Assembly (NCBI GenBank): GCA_016707705.1
Contig: JADJHD010000020.1
Coordinates: 81,613-145,612 of the forward strand
Direction of reading: 5' to 3'
DNA from: Bacteroidales bacterium
GTDB taxonomy: Bacteria > Bacteroidota > Bacteroidia > Bacteroidales > UBA4417
Length of the DNA: 64,000 nt
Made by a program: the position numbers and the translations under genes. Below the pieces are notes generated by a model. That model was not told the DNA's origin, did no database searches, and saw only the letters and a list, made by a program, of their open reading frames with translations. Numbering within the stretch: the stretch's first letter is position 1; every line of letters starts with the position of its first letter. This document shows positions 43,979 through 53,358 of this stretch, one piece after another.

Positions 43979-44344
43979 ATGATAAACAAAGCTTTAATCT
44001 TAACATTCTCCCTCGGACTGCTTCTGCTTGGTGGTTGTTACTATGATAATGAAGAAGCATTATATCCAGGGACCGTTTGTGATACAGTTTCCCCTTCATT
44101 TGCCACAACGATACTGCCAATCATTGAAAAAAATTGCGCAAGCTGTCATAGTGGGGCAGCCCTTTCAGCCGGACTATCACTAAGCAATTATAATGAAGTA
44201 AAATCAGCAGTAAATAATAATTTTCTGCTCGACAGGGTACTCCAACTGAATGGCAGTTCTGTTATGCCGCCTTCGGGACCACTTACAAACTGCAATCTGG
44301 ATCAGATAAACAGCTGGATTTCTCAAGGTATGCCCAACAATTAA
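43979..44344 (+). CDS. Small cytochrome-c-like lipoprotein
   Basis: The start at 43979 (MINKALILTFSLGLLLLGGC) gives a lipoprotein signal and 121 residues; the in-frame ATG at 43949 overlaps the upstream gene. It has a single domain with LPIIEKNCASCHSG (CxxCH), VMPPSGP and a C-terminal helix. It is homologous to the second domain of its neighbour, an apparent tandem duplication. Confidence 0.85.
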   Translation: MINKALILTFSLGLLLLGGCYYDNEEALYPGTVCDTVSPSFATTILPIIEKNCASCHSGAALSAGLSLSNYNEVKSAVNNNFLLDRVLQLNGSSVMPPSGPLTNCNLDQINSWISQGMPNN

Positions 44345-44388
44345 TATTCAAGTCAATAATCTGGCTTTTTAACCTAAAGACAACTACT

Positions 44389-44826
44389 ATGAATAAATGG
44401 ATTAAGATAATGCTTGCGCTGGCGGTTGTCGGCGCAATTGCTGCTTTCCTGGTTTTTAAGTTCTATATCAACAAACCACACGCTGACATTGAAAATGCAA
44501 CGCCAGCTTATACAATGCAGGTGAATGAACTTTGGAAGCAGTATAATCAGGACCTTAAACTTTCAGATTCTCTCTATACAGGAAAGGTGCTTGAACTGAC
44601 AGGTGAATTAAGCCGTGCAGATAAGTCAGACACTTTGGTATTTGCTGTATTTGTAATGGAAGCTGATTCGATGTTCGGCGACAAATCGATTCGGTGTGAA
44701 ATGCTGCAGAATTATAGTGATGAAACATCAGCCTTTGCCAAAGGAACTGCTGTAAAGATTAAAGGATTCTGCAATGGATTTGACCAGACAGATATTAAGC
44801 TGAGTAAGTGTTCAATCGTAAAATAA
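44389..44826 (+). CDS. Membrane-anchored OB-fold (tRNA_anti-like) protein
   Basis: The 145-aa protein has one N-terminal transmembrane segment (IMLALAVVGAIAAFLVFKFY) and an extracytoplasmic OB-fold of the tRNA_anti-like type, with AYTMQVNELWKQYNQD, LELTGELS and GTAVKIKGFCNGF. Its function is unknown; co-location with DUF5777 and cytochrome genes suggests a shared envelope process. Confidence 0.75.
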   Translation: MNKWIKIMLALAVVGAIAAFLVFKFYINKPHADIENATPAYTMQVNELWKQYNQDLKLSDSLYTGKVLELTGELSRADKSDTLVFAVFVMEADSMFGDKSIRCEMLQNYSDETSAFAKGTAVKIKGFCNGFDQTDIKLSKCSIVK

Positions 44827-44866
44827 TACCGGATTTCATTATGAAGTTTGGAAAACAATTCAACCT

Positions 44867-45766
44867 ATGAGGAGAATTATTATAACCATATGCTCATTGT
44901 TGTCACTGACAGGCAGTACTGTATTGTATGCTCAGGACGACCTGATGGACCTGCTGGGTGATGAGAAACCAAAAGTGGACTATGCTTATGCAACTTTTAA
45001 GTCTACAAGGGTTGTTCTGGGTCAATCGGTTGAGAATCCTGCAAGCGGCACTCTGCAATTTCTGATTGAACATAATTTTGGAAGGGTTAATCAGGGGGCT
45101 TATGAATTCTTTGGTCTCGATCAGTCAACTATCAGATTAGGACTTGAGTATGGGATCAATGACTGGCTGAGTATCTCAGCCGGAAGGAGCAACTATGAGA
45201 AAACAGTAGACGGTTCCATTAAAGCGAAGATACTTAGACAAAGCACCGGAGCCAGGCGAATGCCAGTTTCTCTTTCCTTTTATTCCAATATTGCTGTGAA
45301 TTCTTTAAAATGGAAGGATGAAACCAGGAAGAATTATTTCAGTTCCCGTTTAGCCTATTCTTCACAGCTGCTTCTTGCGAGGAAATTCTCGAATGCGATT
45401 TCTTTTCAGCTTAGCCCGACTTACATCCATAAAAACCTGGTTGCTAAACGCCTGGACCCAAATGATATTTTTGCATTGGGAGCTGGTGGCAGGTTTAAAG
45501 TAACTCAAAGGACTTCCTTGAATGCAGAGTACTTCTATGTTTTCAACCAGAATGCTGACAACAATTATCAAAATGCGTTGTCCTTGGGCTGTGATATTGA
45601 AACGGGAGGACATGTGTTCCAATTCAGGGTAACTAACTCCCAACCGATGTTCGAGCGGAGTTTTATTTCAGAAACAACCGGCAAATGGAGTAAAGGAGAC
45701 ATCTACTTTGGATTCACCATCAACAGGGTGTTCACTATTGTAAAGCCAAAGACATTCCAAAATTAG
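44867..45766 (+). CDS. DUF5777 outer-membrane beta-barrel protein
   Basis: The 299-aa protein has a signal peptide (cleavage near VLYAQD) and then alternating amphipathic strands ending in an aromatic C-terminal stretch (YFGFTINRVFTIV). The DDLMDLLGDE and TFKSTRVVLGQSVE motifs are characteristic of DUF5777. It is likely an outer-membrane barrel acting with the cytochrome-like lipoproteins; its substrate is unknown. Confidence 0.78.
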   Translation: MRRIIITICSLLSLTGSTVLYAQDDLMDLLGDEKPKVDYAYATFKSTRVVLGQSVENPASGTLQFLIEHNFGRVNQGAYEFFGLDQSTIRLGLEYGINDWLSISAGRSNYEKTVDGSIKAKILRQSTGARRMPVSLSFYSNIAVNSLKWKDETRKNYFSSRLAYSSQLLLARKFSNAISFQLSPTYIHKNLVAKRLDPNDIFALGAGGRFKVTQRTSLNAEYFYVFNQNADNNYQNALSLGCDIETGGHVFQFRVTNSQPMFERSFISETTGKWSKGDIYFGFTINRVFTIVKPKTFQN

Positions 45767-45800
45767 GCGACACTGCCAATATGTCATAAATTAGCAATTG

Positions 45801-45826
45801 GGCTTGAATTTGTAAGAATTCAAGCC
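45801..45826 (+). terminator. Perfect hairpin after the DUF5777 gene
   Basis: GGCTTGAATT / AATTCAAGCC is a perfect 10-bp stem with loop TGTAAG located 34 bp past the stop and just before the rhomboid gene. Only CTTTG follows, so termination is weak. Confidence 0.5.
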
Positions 45827-45836
45827 TTTGCTGCAT

Positions 45837-46583
45837 ATGGAAACAACTGAAAAAAAACGGCTTTTGAAGAGTCTGGTATTCCCCGGAATACTGTTGATAA
45901 TTCTATGGGCAGTCTTCATTGTGGAAACTTTATTGAAAGCTGATTTCTCCACACTGGGACTGCTTCCTCAGAGCATCTCCGGTTTGAAGGGAATCTTTTT
46001 CTCTCCATTGCTGCATGGCTCCTATGCCCATCTTTCGGCTAACTCAGTTCCTCTATTCGTTCTGCTGGCAGGATTATTCTACTATTACGATAAAAAAGGT
46101 TATGGCATTCTCGCTTGGGCCTGGATAATCACTGGCTTTTGGGTTTGGTCTTTCGCCAAGGATACGGGCTATCATATAGGTGCTTCTGGTATCGTTTATG
46201 CCCTTGCTGCCTTTCATTTTACCGGAGGACTGCTGCGCAGGGAACCAAGACTAATGGCATTTGCATTGCTGGTTGTATTCCTGTATGGAGGACTAATCTG
46301 GGGAGCTATTCCAGATTTTCTGCCAGAGAAAAACATTTCATGGGAATCACATCTCATGGGTCTGCTTGCGGGTGTTATCATTGCTCTGTTCTATCGAAAC
46401 TCAGGTCCACAGAGAATTGAACACAAGTGGGAAGACGAGGAAGAGTGGATTGAGCCTGATCAGGAACCAACTGCAATTGATGAGCAGTCCAGAATTAAAG
46501 AGGAATCAATAAATCCTCAGAACACAACAGTCCCCCCTCCTATTGTATATCATTATAAGCAGAATCACGATCCTGACAAATAA
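45837..46583 (+). CDS. Rhomboid-family intramembrane serine protease
   Basis: The 248-aa protein has six or so transmembrane helices. Catalytic Ser117 lies in HIGASGIVYAL and His172 in SWESHLMGLLAG, with the stabilising HLSAN motif (65-69). A charged C-terminal tail (about 190-248, Asp/Glu-rich then Pro-rich) extends into the cytoplasm. ATG at 45837 is preferred to a TTG three codons upstream. Substrates are unknown. Confidence 0.92.
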   Translation: METTEKKRLLKSLVFPGILLIILWAVFIVETLLKADFSTLGLLPQSISGLKGIFFSPLLHGSYAHLSANSVPLFVLLAGLFYYYDKKGYGILAWAWIITGFWVWSFAKDTGYHIGASGIVYALAAFHFTGGLLRREPRLMAFALLVVFLYGGLIWGAIPDFLPEKNISWESHLMGLLAGVIIALFYRNSGPQRIEHKWEDEEEWIEPDQEPTAIDEQSRIKEESINPQNTTVPPPIVYHYKQNHDPDK

Positions 46584-46722
46584 TATGTTGAGCTCATTTT
46601 GAAAGCTGATCCGAAAAATCTAAAAGATTCCATAATTTTGAGTTGAAAATTGAATGGGACAGCACATCTATCCACCATTCCTTTACCCCCCACAAGACGT
46701 TTTACTTACACCCCTATAACTT

Positions 46723-47268
46723 ATGAATTCAGTTTTCTTTCAGAAAACCCTTTTACTGAAGCCCTTCAGTATTATACTGGTCCTTTTATCTATTGCAATT
46801 CCAATGAAAGGTCAGGATATTAAAACTGAAAATATTGTAACTACAAAAAAGCTGATTTTTTGTTCAAAACAGAAAGTTGAGATTAAAACAGGAAAATGTG
46901 TTAGCCTTTCTTCAATTAATACCACAGGAAAAATCAAAGGTCTTAAGGCTACAAGTATCAAGGATAGTAAAATTACCGATTTCGCAAGAATGACCAACTC
47001 CGTTGAACTTCACAATGCTGAAAAGCAGTTGAGCATCGATATGCAGGTCATTCATCCTGAAGAAGGGAAAACCATGACTGTCATGCTTTTAAAGAATCCA
47101 TACAAGAGCAGACTCGTTTACAAGATCAAAATTTATGATGTTGTTCAGGGGAAGTATGTAAAATACAAATCCCAACCTGTAATCCCCGGACTAACAAGCA
47201 TTGTAACCTGGCCTTTTGAAGTATCTTCTGTAATGCTTTACAATTTCAAGGTATCAACAGAAGAGTGA
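46723..47268 (+). CDS. Unknown exported protein
   Basis: The 181-aa protein has an N-terminal hydrophobic segment (FSIILVLLSIAIPMKGQD) consistent with a signal peptide. A beta-rich body follows (VVQGKYVKYKSQPVIPGL) with no recognised domain. A -7-like TAATTTTG occurs at 46633-46640 in the preceding gap. The gene is convergent with the HhH protein on the other strand. Confidence 0.55.
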   Translation: MNSVFFQKTLLLKPFSIILVLLSIAIPMKGQDIKTENIVTTKKLIFCSKQKVEIKTGKCVSLSSINTTGKIKGLKATSIKDSKITDFARMTNSVELHNAEKQLSIDMQVIHPEEGKTMTVMLLKNPYKSRLVYKIKIYDVVQGKYVKYKSQPVIPGLTSIVTWPFEVSSVMLYNFKVSTEE

Positions 47269-47329
47269 CAATACCATTTCATTTCAGGTTGATTTTTGAG
47301 CTTCTGTCTCCTTCAGAACACAGTTTTCA

Positions 47330-48235
47330 CTACAACTCCAGATAGGGTAAAATCCTGAGAACAGTTTCAGGTGTCACCATCAGTTCCCTTAACTGATCAA
47401 GATCAGAATAAGGTCCTTTAAGAATTCTTCTGTCAATTATAGCCTTTGCAGTTGTATAATCGAAGTAAGGGTTTTTCCTTAATTCAGCCAGACTGACTTT
47501 ATTCAGATTGTATTTCCGGAAAGGTGGAGTCAGAACTCCAAGCTGAGGAGCAATCAGATTAAATTTAAGACTATCAATACCATACACTTCCTTAAGTTGC
47601 TCAACTGAATAAAAGCCGCCCAATAGATCCCTGTATTTAATAATTCTCTTTGCAAATGACGGTCCTATGCCCCTAACCTCAAGCAAAGAAATGGAATCTG
47701 CAGTATTCACATCAAGTTTGACAATTTCGGTTTTCCTATATTGCTTCTGATGAAATTGTTCCTTTTCAGCTTCTTTAGGTTTTGTGACATCTGATATTTG
47801 AATAAAAGGAGATAGCCGGGCATAATCTTCCCTGGAAATGCCATAAATCTTTCCAAAGTCCTCCCTGGTTCTGAACTTCCCACCTTTACTCAGATAATTC
47901 CGGATTGTATGAATTTGTTTACCCTTCAACCCAAGTTCTTTCCATTCATCCTCTGAAAGTATATTTGGATCGAATGGGGTCAGTTTAGGAATTTCTGATT
48001 TTATCTCAGAAGTTACGGTGTGCGCTGACTTTTTAATATCATGATGTTTAGCTTCAGCAATTGATATCTCATTCAACCCTGCCGACGCATTCTCAATCTT
48101 CCAGGAAGTGTTGTGCGAGAAACGACTATAGATACCTGGTGCAATTACAACAATTAGCAGTATGACCAATAAAACCAATATTCCATTTTTTTCAGTTGAA
48201 TTAAAACTGAACAAGTCCTTGACTTCTTTTTTCAT
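47330..48235 (-). CDS. Membrane-anchored helix-hairpin-helix protein (ComEA-like)
   Basis: The 301-aa protein has one N-terminal transmembrane helix (ILVLLVILLIVVIAPGIYSRF) and then several HhH motifs; the best is LDVNTADSISLLEVRGIGPSFAKRIIKYR. Helix-hairpin-helix repeats bind DNA non-specifically; ComEA relatives act in DNA uptake. No other competence gene is nearby, so uptake is only a suggestion. Confidence 0.85.
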   Translation of the reverse strand: MKKEVKDLFSFNSTEKNGILVLLVILLIVVIAPGIYSRFSHNTSWKIENASAGLNEISIAEAKHHDIKKSAHTVTSEIKSEIPKLTPFDPNILSEDEWKELGLKGKQIHTIRNYLSKGGKFRTREDFGKIYGISREDYARLSPFIQISDVTKPKEAEKEQFHQKQYRKTEIVKLDVNTADSISLLEVRGIGPSFAKRIIKYRDLLGGFYSVEQLKEVYGIDSLKFNLIAPQLGVLTPPFRKYNLNKVSLAELRKNPYFDYTTAKAIIDRRILKGPYSDLDQLRELMVTPETVLRILPYLEL

Positions 48236-48354
48236 AACAATAATCTGAATATTAATAAATTAACTATAATAATAAAACACCCCCATGCTCTGAGGATGAT
48301 AGAGGATAGTATTCTGAATAAGAACTAAGCTATAAGAGCATTAATGAGAATGCC

Positions 48355-49800
48355 CTAGGCAGATTTGTTCCTTTTCTGATAGATTTGATAAAAAAAGTAT
48401 ACCGGTATTCCGGCAAGAACGATGTAGATCCCAGGCCAGGTAGTATCCGGTTTATAAATAAGCAAAATAATGATCATGAGAGTAGCGGCAATAATGTAGA
48501 TCATAGGCAGTACCGGGTAACCAAATGCCTTGTAGGGCCTTTCAAGTTCAGGACGCTTTATTCTCAGAACATAAATACCGGCTATTGTAAGGATATAAAA
48601 AATCAGAATTGCGATTACTACATAATCAAGCAAATCAGAATAGGTTCCGGAAAGGCATAACAAGGATGCCCACACAGCCTGAACTATTAGTCCATTCTTT
48701 GGCACTCCCCTTGAACTTAGTTTTCCGGCTCCCTTAAAGAATAATTTATCGTGGGCCATTGCATAGTAAACTCTGGCTCCAGACAGAATCAATCCATTAT
48801 TGCATCCAAAGGTTGAGATTACCACGAAAATTGCCATAACAGCAGCAGCAACAGCGCCAAAAACTCCAAATATTGAGGCACTGCCCAGTCGGTCATTGGT
48901 TGCGAACTGCATACCTTTTTCAAAAACTGAGAGTCCATCTGCGCTCCCCCTTAATGGAAGTGTATTAAGGTATGCCAGATTAGCAAGCATGTAAAGCAAA
49001 ATCACAAGCGAGACTCCCAAAACAAGACTCAGGGGAATATTCTTCTTGGGATTTTTCACTTCTGAAGCTGCAAGAGTAATTGAATTCCACGCATCTGCGG
49101 AGAACACGGAGCCAACCATTGATATTCCAATCGCAACAATGAGTGCCCAACCGGCCAGACTTTTACCATCAAGACTGACTGGCTGCCAGAAAATTGCCTT
49201 GTTGGCTTCAATAGCAGGAATATTCTTTGCAACAAAAAGTCCCAGAACAATAAAACCGAGTAGCAGAATAACCTTTACAGAGGTGAAGAAATTCTGAACC
49301 CACTTTGCATTCCTGATTCCAAGAATATTATTGTATGTAAGAAGAAGTATCATGGAAATTGCCAGCAGGTGAACGGTACTTATCTTCGCCACCCCTAAAT
49401 CCGCAATTACATTGGTCTCTGAAAACCAGGGAACCAGCACTCCCATGAATTTCGAGAATGCCATAGCTACAGCGGCAATCGTTCCGGTTTGAATAACCAT
49501 GAAGAAGGTCCAACCATAGAGGAACCCGCTGAACGGATTAAAAGCTTCCCTCAAATACACATATTGCCCTCCGGCATGAGGCATCATTGAAGCAAGCTCC
49601 CCATAGCTGAGTGCTGCTATAATGGTTATTACACCGGTTATCAACCAGGCAATAAGCAGCCAGCCAGGAGAACCCAGTGTGCGAGCCATATCTGCACTCA
49701 CAATAAAAATCCCTGATCCAATCATTGACCCTGCCACAATAGCAGTTGAATCGAACAGATTGAGGCTTCTGCGAAAACCGGATTCATTATTTTCAATCAT
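48355..49800 (-). CDS. APC-family amino acid permease
   Basis: The 481-aa protein has twelve predicted transmembrane helices and the APC N-terminal signature DSTAIVAGSMIGSGIFIV. The PHAGGQYVYLREAF block is typical of LAT/YjeM-type amino acid exchangers. Substrate unknown. It lies on the minus strand 17 bp downstream of the NSS small subunit and may share its transcript. Confidence 0.92.
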   Translation of the reverse strand: MIENNESGFRRSLNLFDSTAIVAGSMIGSGIFIVSADMARTLGSPGWLLIAWLITGVITIIAALSYGELASMMPHAGGQYVYLREAFNPFSGFLYGWTFFMVIQTGTIAAVAMAFSKFMGVLVPWFSETNVIADLGVAKISTVHLLAISMILLLTYNNILGIRNAKWVQNFFTSVKVILLLGFIVLGLFVAKNIPAIEANKAIFWQPVSLDGKSLAGWALIVAIGISMVGSVFSADAWNSITLAASEVKNPKKNIPLSLVLGVSLVILLYMLANLAYLNTLPLRGSADGLSVFEKGMQFATNDRLGSASIFGVFGAVAAAVMAIFVVISTFGCNNGLILSGARVYYAMAHDKLFFKGAGKLSSRGVPKNGLIVQAVWASLLCLSGTYSDLLDYVVIAILIFYILTIAGIYVLRIKRPELERPYKAFGYPVLPMIYIIAATLMIIILLIYKPDTTWPGIYIVLAGIPVYFFYQIYQKRNKSA

Positions 49801-49817
49801 ACCTGAAAGATATAAGG

Positions 49818-49952
49818 TTATTCGTTGGTATAGGAATCAGGCTCATCCTTTGGCTTAATAAAAAGCACCTTTATAAAGAAGTAAAGAGTAAGTCCTGTTA
49901 TTACACCTTCAGAAACCAACATGAATACTAATGCTTGAGTTTGCATGACCAT
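49818..49952 (-). CDS. MetS-like small subunit of NSS transporter
   Basis: This 44-codon gene (MVMQTQALVFMLVSEGVITG) encodes one transmembrane helix and a short polar tail ending PKDEPDSYTNE. It starts 4 bp after the stop of the sodium-dependent transporter, exactly where the MetS small subunit lies in NSS transporters of the MetPS type. A start two codons later (MQTQAL) is also possible. In Corynebacterium both subunits are needed for methionine and alanine uptake; here the substrate is inferred. Confidence 0.78.
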   Translation of the reverse strand: MVMQTQALVFMLVSEGVITGLTLYFFIKVLFIKPKDEPDSYTNE

Positions 49953-49956
49953 TAAA

Positions 49957-51783
49957 TTAGATTGTTCCTGATTTAATACGTTTTCTGAATGCTACCAACA
50001 CCATTACCCCAATCAGCACGAATACAGATAAGAGCAAAAAACGTGAAATATCCAGATAAAAAACTCGGTTCACAACACCTCCTGTATAAATTACATCACC
50101 GGATTTTACATAATCACCAACCTTCACGGCGAGTGTATTTTCTTGCCTAAACTGGTATGATGCAGATTTGGGTGAAGGACTAATAGTATCAGTCAATTTC
50201 ACATACATTTTTTTGTTGATCTGATAAATTGAGTCTACCCTTCCGTTTTGTTCACTATAAAATTCATCATTGAAATATGAATCATTCGGACCTATTCCTG
50301 TATGCATCATTTGTCCAAGTATACTTTCGTTATGAAGCTTCCACCCCTTGAATCCAATAGATGACCAGTCATCAGCTGCCGGCCTGACAAGTGAGCCCAG
50401 AAAAACAGCAAGAAGCATAAAAGGTGCAACCCATTTAATAATGAATCGGTAAATAAGTGGGACTTTAATATCAGAACCCCTCATTATCTCAGCCCAGCCT
50501 TTCTTGATACCAAAAACCCATGAGAAAAGAATCATTTCAAAGAGAGCAAAAACGACTAATGATACCGTTCCTGCCCAATAATCATATTCATCAAATACTC
50601 CCTCCTGAAAGAAAAATACTGTTGGAAGTCCAAGTATCAGAACAGCAACTCCAAAAGCAAGAGCTGAAGTCTTTCTCTTCCAGTTAAACTCATCCATGAG
50701 AAACGACATACAGGGTGTTCCCATTGCCAATGAACTGGTGATTCCGGCAAAGAAGAGCAACCCAAAGAAAGCAACACCCGCTACAACTGAGAGAATTACA
50801 CCCCATTGACTAAACAGGAAGGGCATTACTCTGAATCCAAGCCCCAATCCACCTAATTGAGTAAGGTCAACCACTTTTTCAAGTCCGAAATATCCTATAG
50901 CGATTGGGATAATAATTGCACTGCCAAGCACCACCTCCACAAATTCATTCATCCATCCTGCTGACATTGCATTCAGTGCAATATCATCCTTCTTTTTTAC
51001 ATAGGAAGCATAACATTGAACAGATCCTTGTCCAAGTGAGAGTGTGAAAAAGATTTGCCCGGCTGCTGCAAGCCAGACTTTTGGATTTAAGAGTGAACTA
51101 TAATCCGGTGTCCATAAAAAATTCAGTCCCAACGTCCCATCAAACAAGGCTCCTTGCTGTCCGGCTTTAAGGGTTATACCCCTGATTGCAAGAAATATCC
51201 CAAAAATAATAAGCAATGGCATACCAATTTTTGCAGCCTTTTCAACTCCCCCACTGAGTCCCTTGCTTAAAATCCAGATATTTAATGCCAGACATAAAAC
51301 AAAGAAAAACACTGCTTCATAGGGTATTCCTGTGGTGGTGGTCGAAATATCCAGATAATTAGTAAAGAATTCAGATACACCATGCTGGTCAAGCCCCCTG
51401 AAGGATCCAACAATTGAATGGTATGTATAGGACAGAGTCCAGCTTTCTATATAGCAATAATAGGAGGCTATGGCAATATTTGAAAAGATGCCAAAAACAC
51501 CAATGTAGGTCCATAACTGCTTTTTTCCACTCATTCGATAAAATGCGAAAGGCGTAGTATGATGCCCATATTGTCCACCATAACGACCAGTAGACCATTC
51601 TACGAAAAGGAGAGGAATACCCATTAAAAGGAAGCAGACCAGGTATGGAATTATGAAGGCACCTCCACCATTTTGGACAGCTTGCATAGGAAATCGTAGA
51701 AAGTTACCCAAGCCAACAGCATTGCCTGCCATCGCCAGAATCAATCCAACTCTTGTTCCCCAGGATTCTTTGTTAGTAGTCAT
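49957..51783 (-). CDS. Neurotransmitter:sodium symporter (NSS) family transporter, MetP-like
   Basis: The start at 51783 (MTTNKESWGTRVGLILAMAG) gives 608 residues; the frame continues upstream to 51924 but there overlaps the DUF2851 gene. The NSS signature GTRVGLILAMAGNAVGLGNFLRFP (TM1 with the unwound sodium site) is clear, with about twelve helices and an extended C-terminal beta-rich region before the last helix. It probably imports an amino acid with Na+. The MetS-like gene follows. Confidence 0.93.
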   Translation of the reverse strand: MTTNKESWGTRVGLILAMAGNAVGLGNFLRFPMQAVQNGGGAFIIPYLVCFLLMGIPLLFVEWSTGRYGGQYGHHTTPFAFYRMSGKKQLWTYIGVFGIFSNIAIASYYCYIESWTLSYTYHSIVGSFRGLDQHGVSEFFTNYLDISTTTTGIPYEAVFFFVLCLALNIWILSKGLSGGVEKAAKIGMPLLIIFGIFLAIRGITLKAGQQGALFDGTLGLNFLWTPDYSSLLNPKVWLAAAGQIFFTLSLGQGSVQCYASYVKKKDDIALNAMSAGWMNEFVEVVLGSAIIIPIAIGYFGLEKVVDLTQLGGLGLGFRVMPFLFSQWGVILSVVAGVAFFGLLFFAGITSSLAMGTPCMSFLMDEFNWKRKTSALAFGVAVLILGLPTVFFFQEGVFDEYDYWAGTVSLVVFALFEMILFSWVFGIKKGWAEIMRGSDIKVPLIYRFIIKWVAPFMLLAVFLGSLVRPAADDWSSIGFKGWKLHNESILGQMMHTGIGPNDSYFNDEFYSEQNGRVDSIYQINKKMYVKLTDTISPSPKSASYQFRQENTLAVKVGDYVKSGDVIYTGGVVNRVFYLDISRFLLLSVFVLIGVMVLVAFRKRIKSGTI

Positions 51784-51871
51784 GTTCTGTATTTCGAAGT
51801 TTGTAAGGTAAAAATATAGAAAAGATCGAACTTGCAGAAATCGTTCACAAACGTATTGAACAGGATAAGCT

Positions 51872-53134
51872 TCACTTAAGTAATCTGATCCCGATACCGC
51901 AAGATAAACATTTTTTTCTTTCACAATATCTTGCTTTCAACTCCAGCAAGGCCTGTGTCTGCATAGCAGTTGAGGTTTCCATTCCCATTTCCGCCCATTT
52001 CCTTATCACTGAATTCGTTTCCCCTTTCAGTTCGAATAGAATCATTAATGCCTTGTCTGCAATTTGTGGTCTTCCGGTTTCTTTTCCTAAAGTAAACAGA
52101 TAAGGAACAACCAAATTGATGCATAGAAGATGTGAGGCTTCCGTCCCCAGCTTGCCACCTGCCTTTCCGGTTTGTTTATCGAATCTGTAATGAGTTTTCC
52201 AATAGTCAGATACTTCTATTCCTGAAAACAAGGTTTCCATATTTATATCTCCGGAAATCATCTTGTAAATCATACCCTGTGAATGATGAATAAATGAAGC
52301 AAATTGGGCTATGCGGAGAGTAGGGAAATTACCGGGATGCAAACGAAGGAACTTCCAGGTCTTGGCATCCATACTGCTGAGCGAGAATTTCTTACTTAGA
52401 AAGGAGTACTCTTTCTTTAGTGCCTTTGGGTATTCATCTTCAAATTCACCGGCAAGCATTCCAGCCTGACCGAAAAGCATGGCCTCAATCTGGAACAAGT
52501 TATCACTATGCCTCAGCAGATTAGGATAGGAAATGGATGCTGCCAGTCTTTCAAAAGGCTCCTTATTGAGCTTGAATCCCATATTAACAGCAGTAAGCCG
52601 GTAAAAAGCAGTATTCCAGTCGTTGCCTGATGCGGCAAGTGCCATTTTCACTTGTTCTGACTTTCGCTCCAGCCTTTCCACCATTAAGCGGTCGACCCAC
52701 GAATTCATGTGAACAGTCTCCATCTGTGAAATCATTCGCTCACATGGAATCCATAGTTTTGAGGCCATCATGGATTGATACTTATTCCATGCCTGATCAA
52801 TCAGCTGATCCCTGAGTTCCAGGGTGGGTAAAGGCTTCAAATTCGAATCCAGTATTTCCTTGTCATGACGATAAACCACGTGAAGTATCAGATTGTCATA
52901 TGCTCTGTCAAGATGATGGTGATGCCTGAACCAATCAGATGAATTAACATGTATTTCTACGTTGCCGGCCCAGACTGTATTTCCGATTCTCACCCTTGCA
53001 TTAAAGAAATCAGGACCGGAATTCTGATGATATTCCCCTGTATTTAAAACAGATACTGATTCACCATCAATTAGTTTTAGCTTTGGAGTATATAGCTTGA
53101 ATCGCCATACACAATGGAGAAATTCTTCTGTCAT
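51872..53134 (-). CDS. DUF2851 family protein
   Basis: The 420-aa soluble protein matches DUF2851 (FLHCVWRFKLYT, SGPDFFNARVRIGNTVWAGN, VEIHVNSSDW). The conserved His/Asp residues (HHHHLDRAYDN) suggest a metal-dependent nuclease-like fold, but activity is unproven. The C-terminus has four Cys (ERKKCLSCGIG plus others). Confidence 0.85.
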   Translation of the reverse strand: MTEEFLHCVWRFKLYTPKLKLIDGESVSVLNTGEYHQNSGPDFFNARVRIGNTVWAGNVEIHVNSSDWFRHHHHLDRAYDNLILHVVYRHDKEILDSNLKPLPTLELRDQLIDQAWNKYQSMMASKLWIPCERMISQMETVHMNSWVDRLMVERLERKSEQVKMALAASGNDWNTAFYRLTAVNMGFKLNKEPFERLAASISYPNLLRHSDNLFQIEAMLFGQAGMLAGEFEDEYPKALKKEYSFLSKKFSLSSMDAKTWKFLRLHPGNFPTLRIAQFASFIHHSQGMIYKMISGDINMETLFSGIEVSDYWKTHYRFDKQTGKAGGKLGTEASHLLCINLVVPYLFTLGKETGRPQIADKALMILFELKGETNSVIRKWAEMGMETSTAMQTQALLELKARYCERKKCLSCGIGIRLLK

Positions 53135-53358
53135 AACTGATAATTAAAATGTGAAATATGAAATAGGAATAATAGCTTTGTAAAATTACATCAGCAATTA
53201 ACACTTCCTTTACTTGTTGAAAACTATTACTAATGATTAAATAAAAACTCCGGATTCCTATCTTTGGACCGGGCATGCTTCCTTGCAGAGGCAGGCAACA
53301 GACCTTGTGGTTACAATGAGCTTAAACAAACTGAAAAACTGACATTATACAAGTATTA

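Noticed and set aside
51784..51924. N-terminal extension of the NSS transporter
   Set aside because: It overlaps the DUF2851 gene and adds 47 residues unlike any NSS N-terminus.
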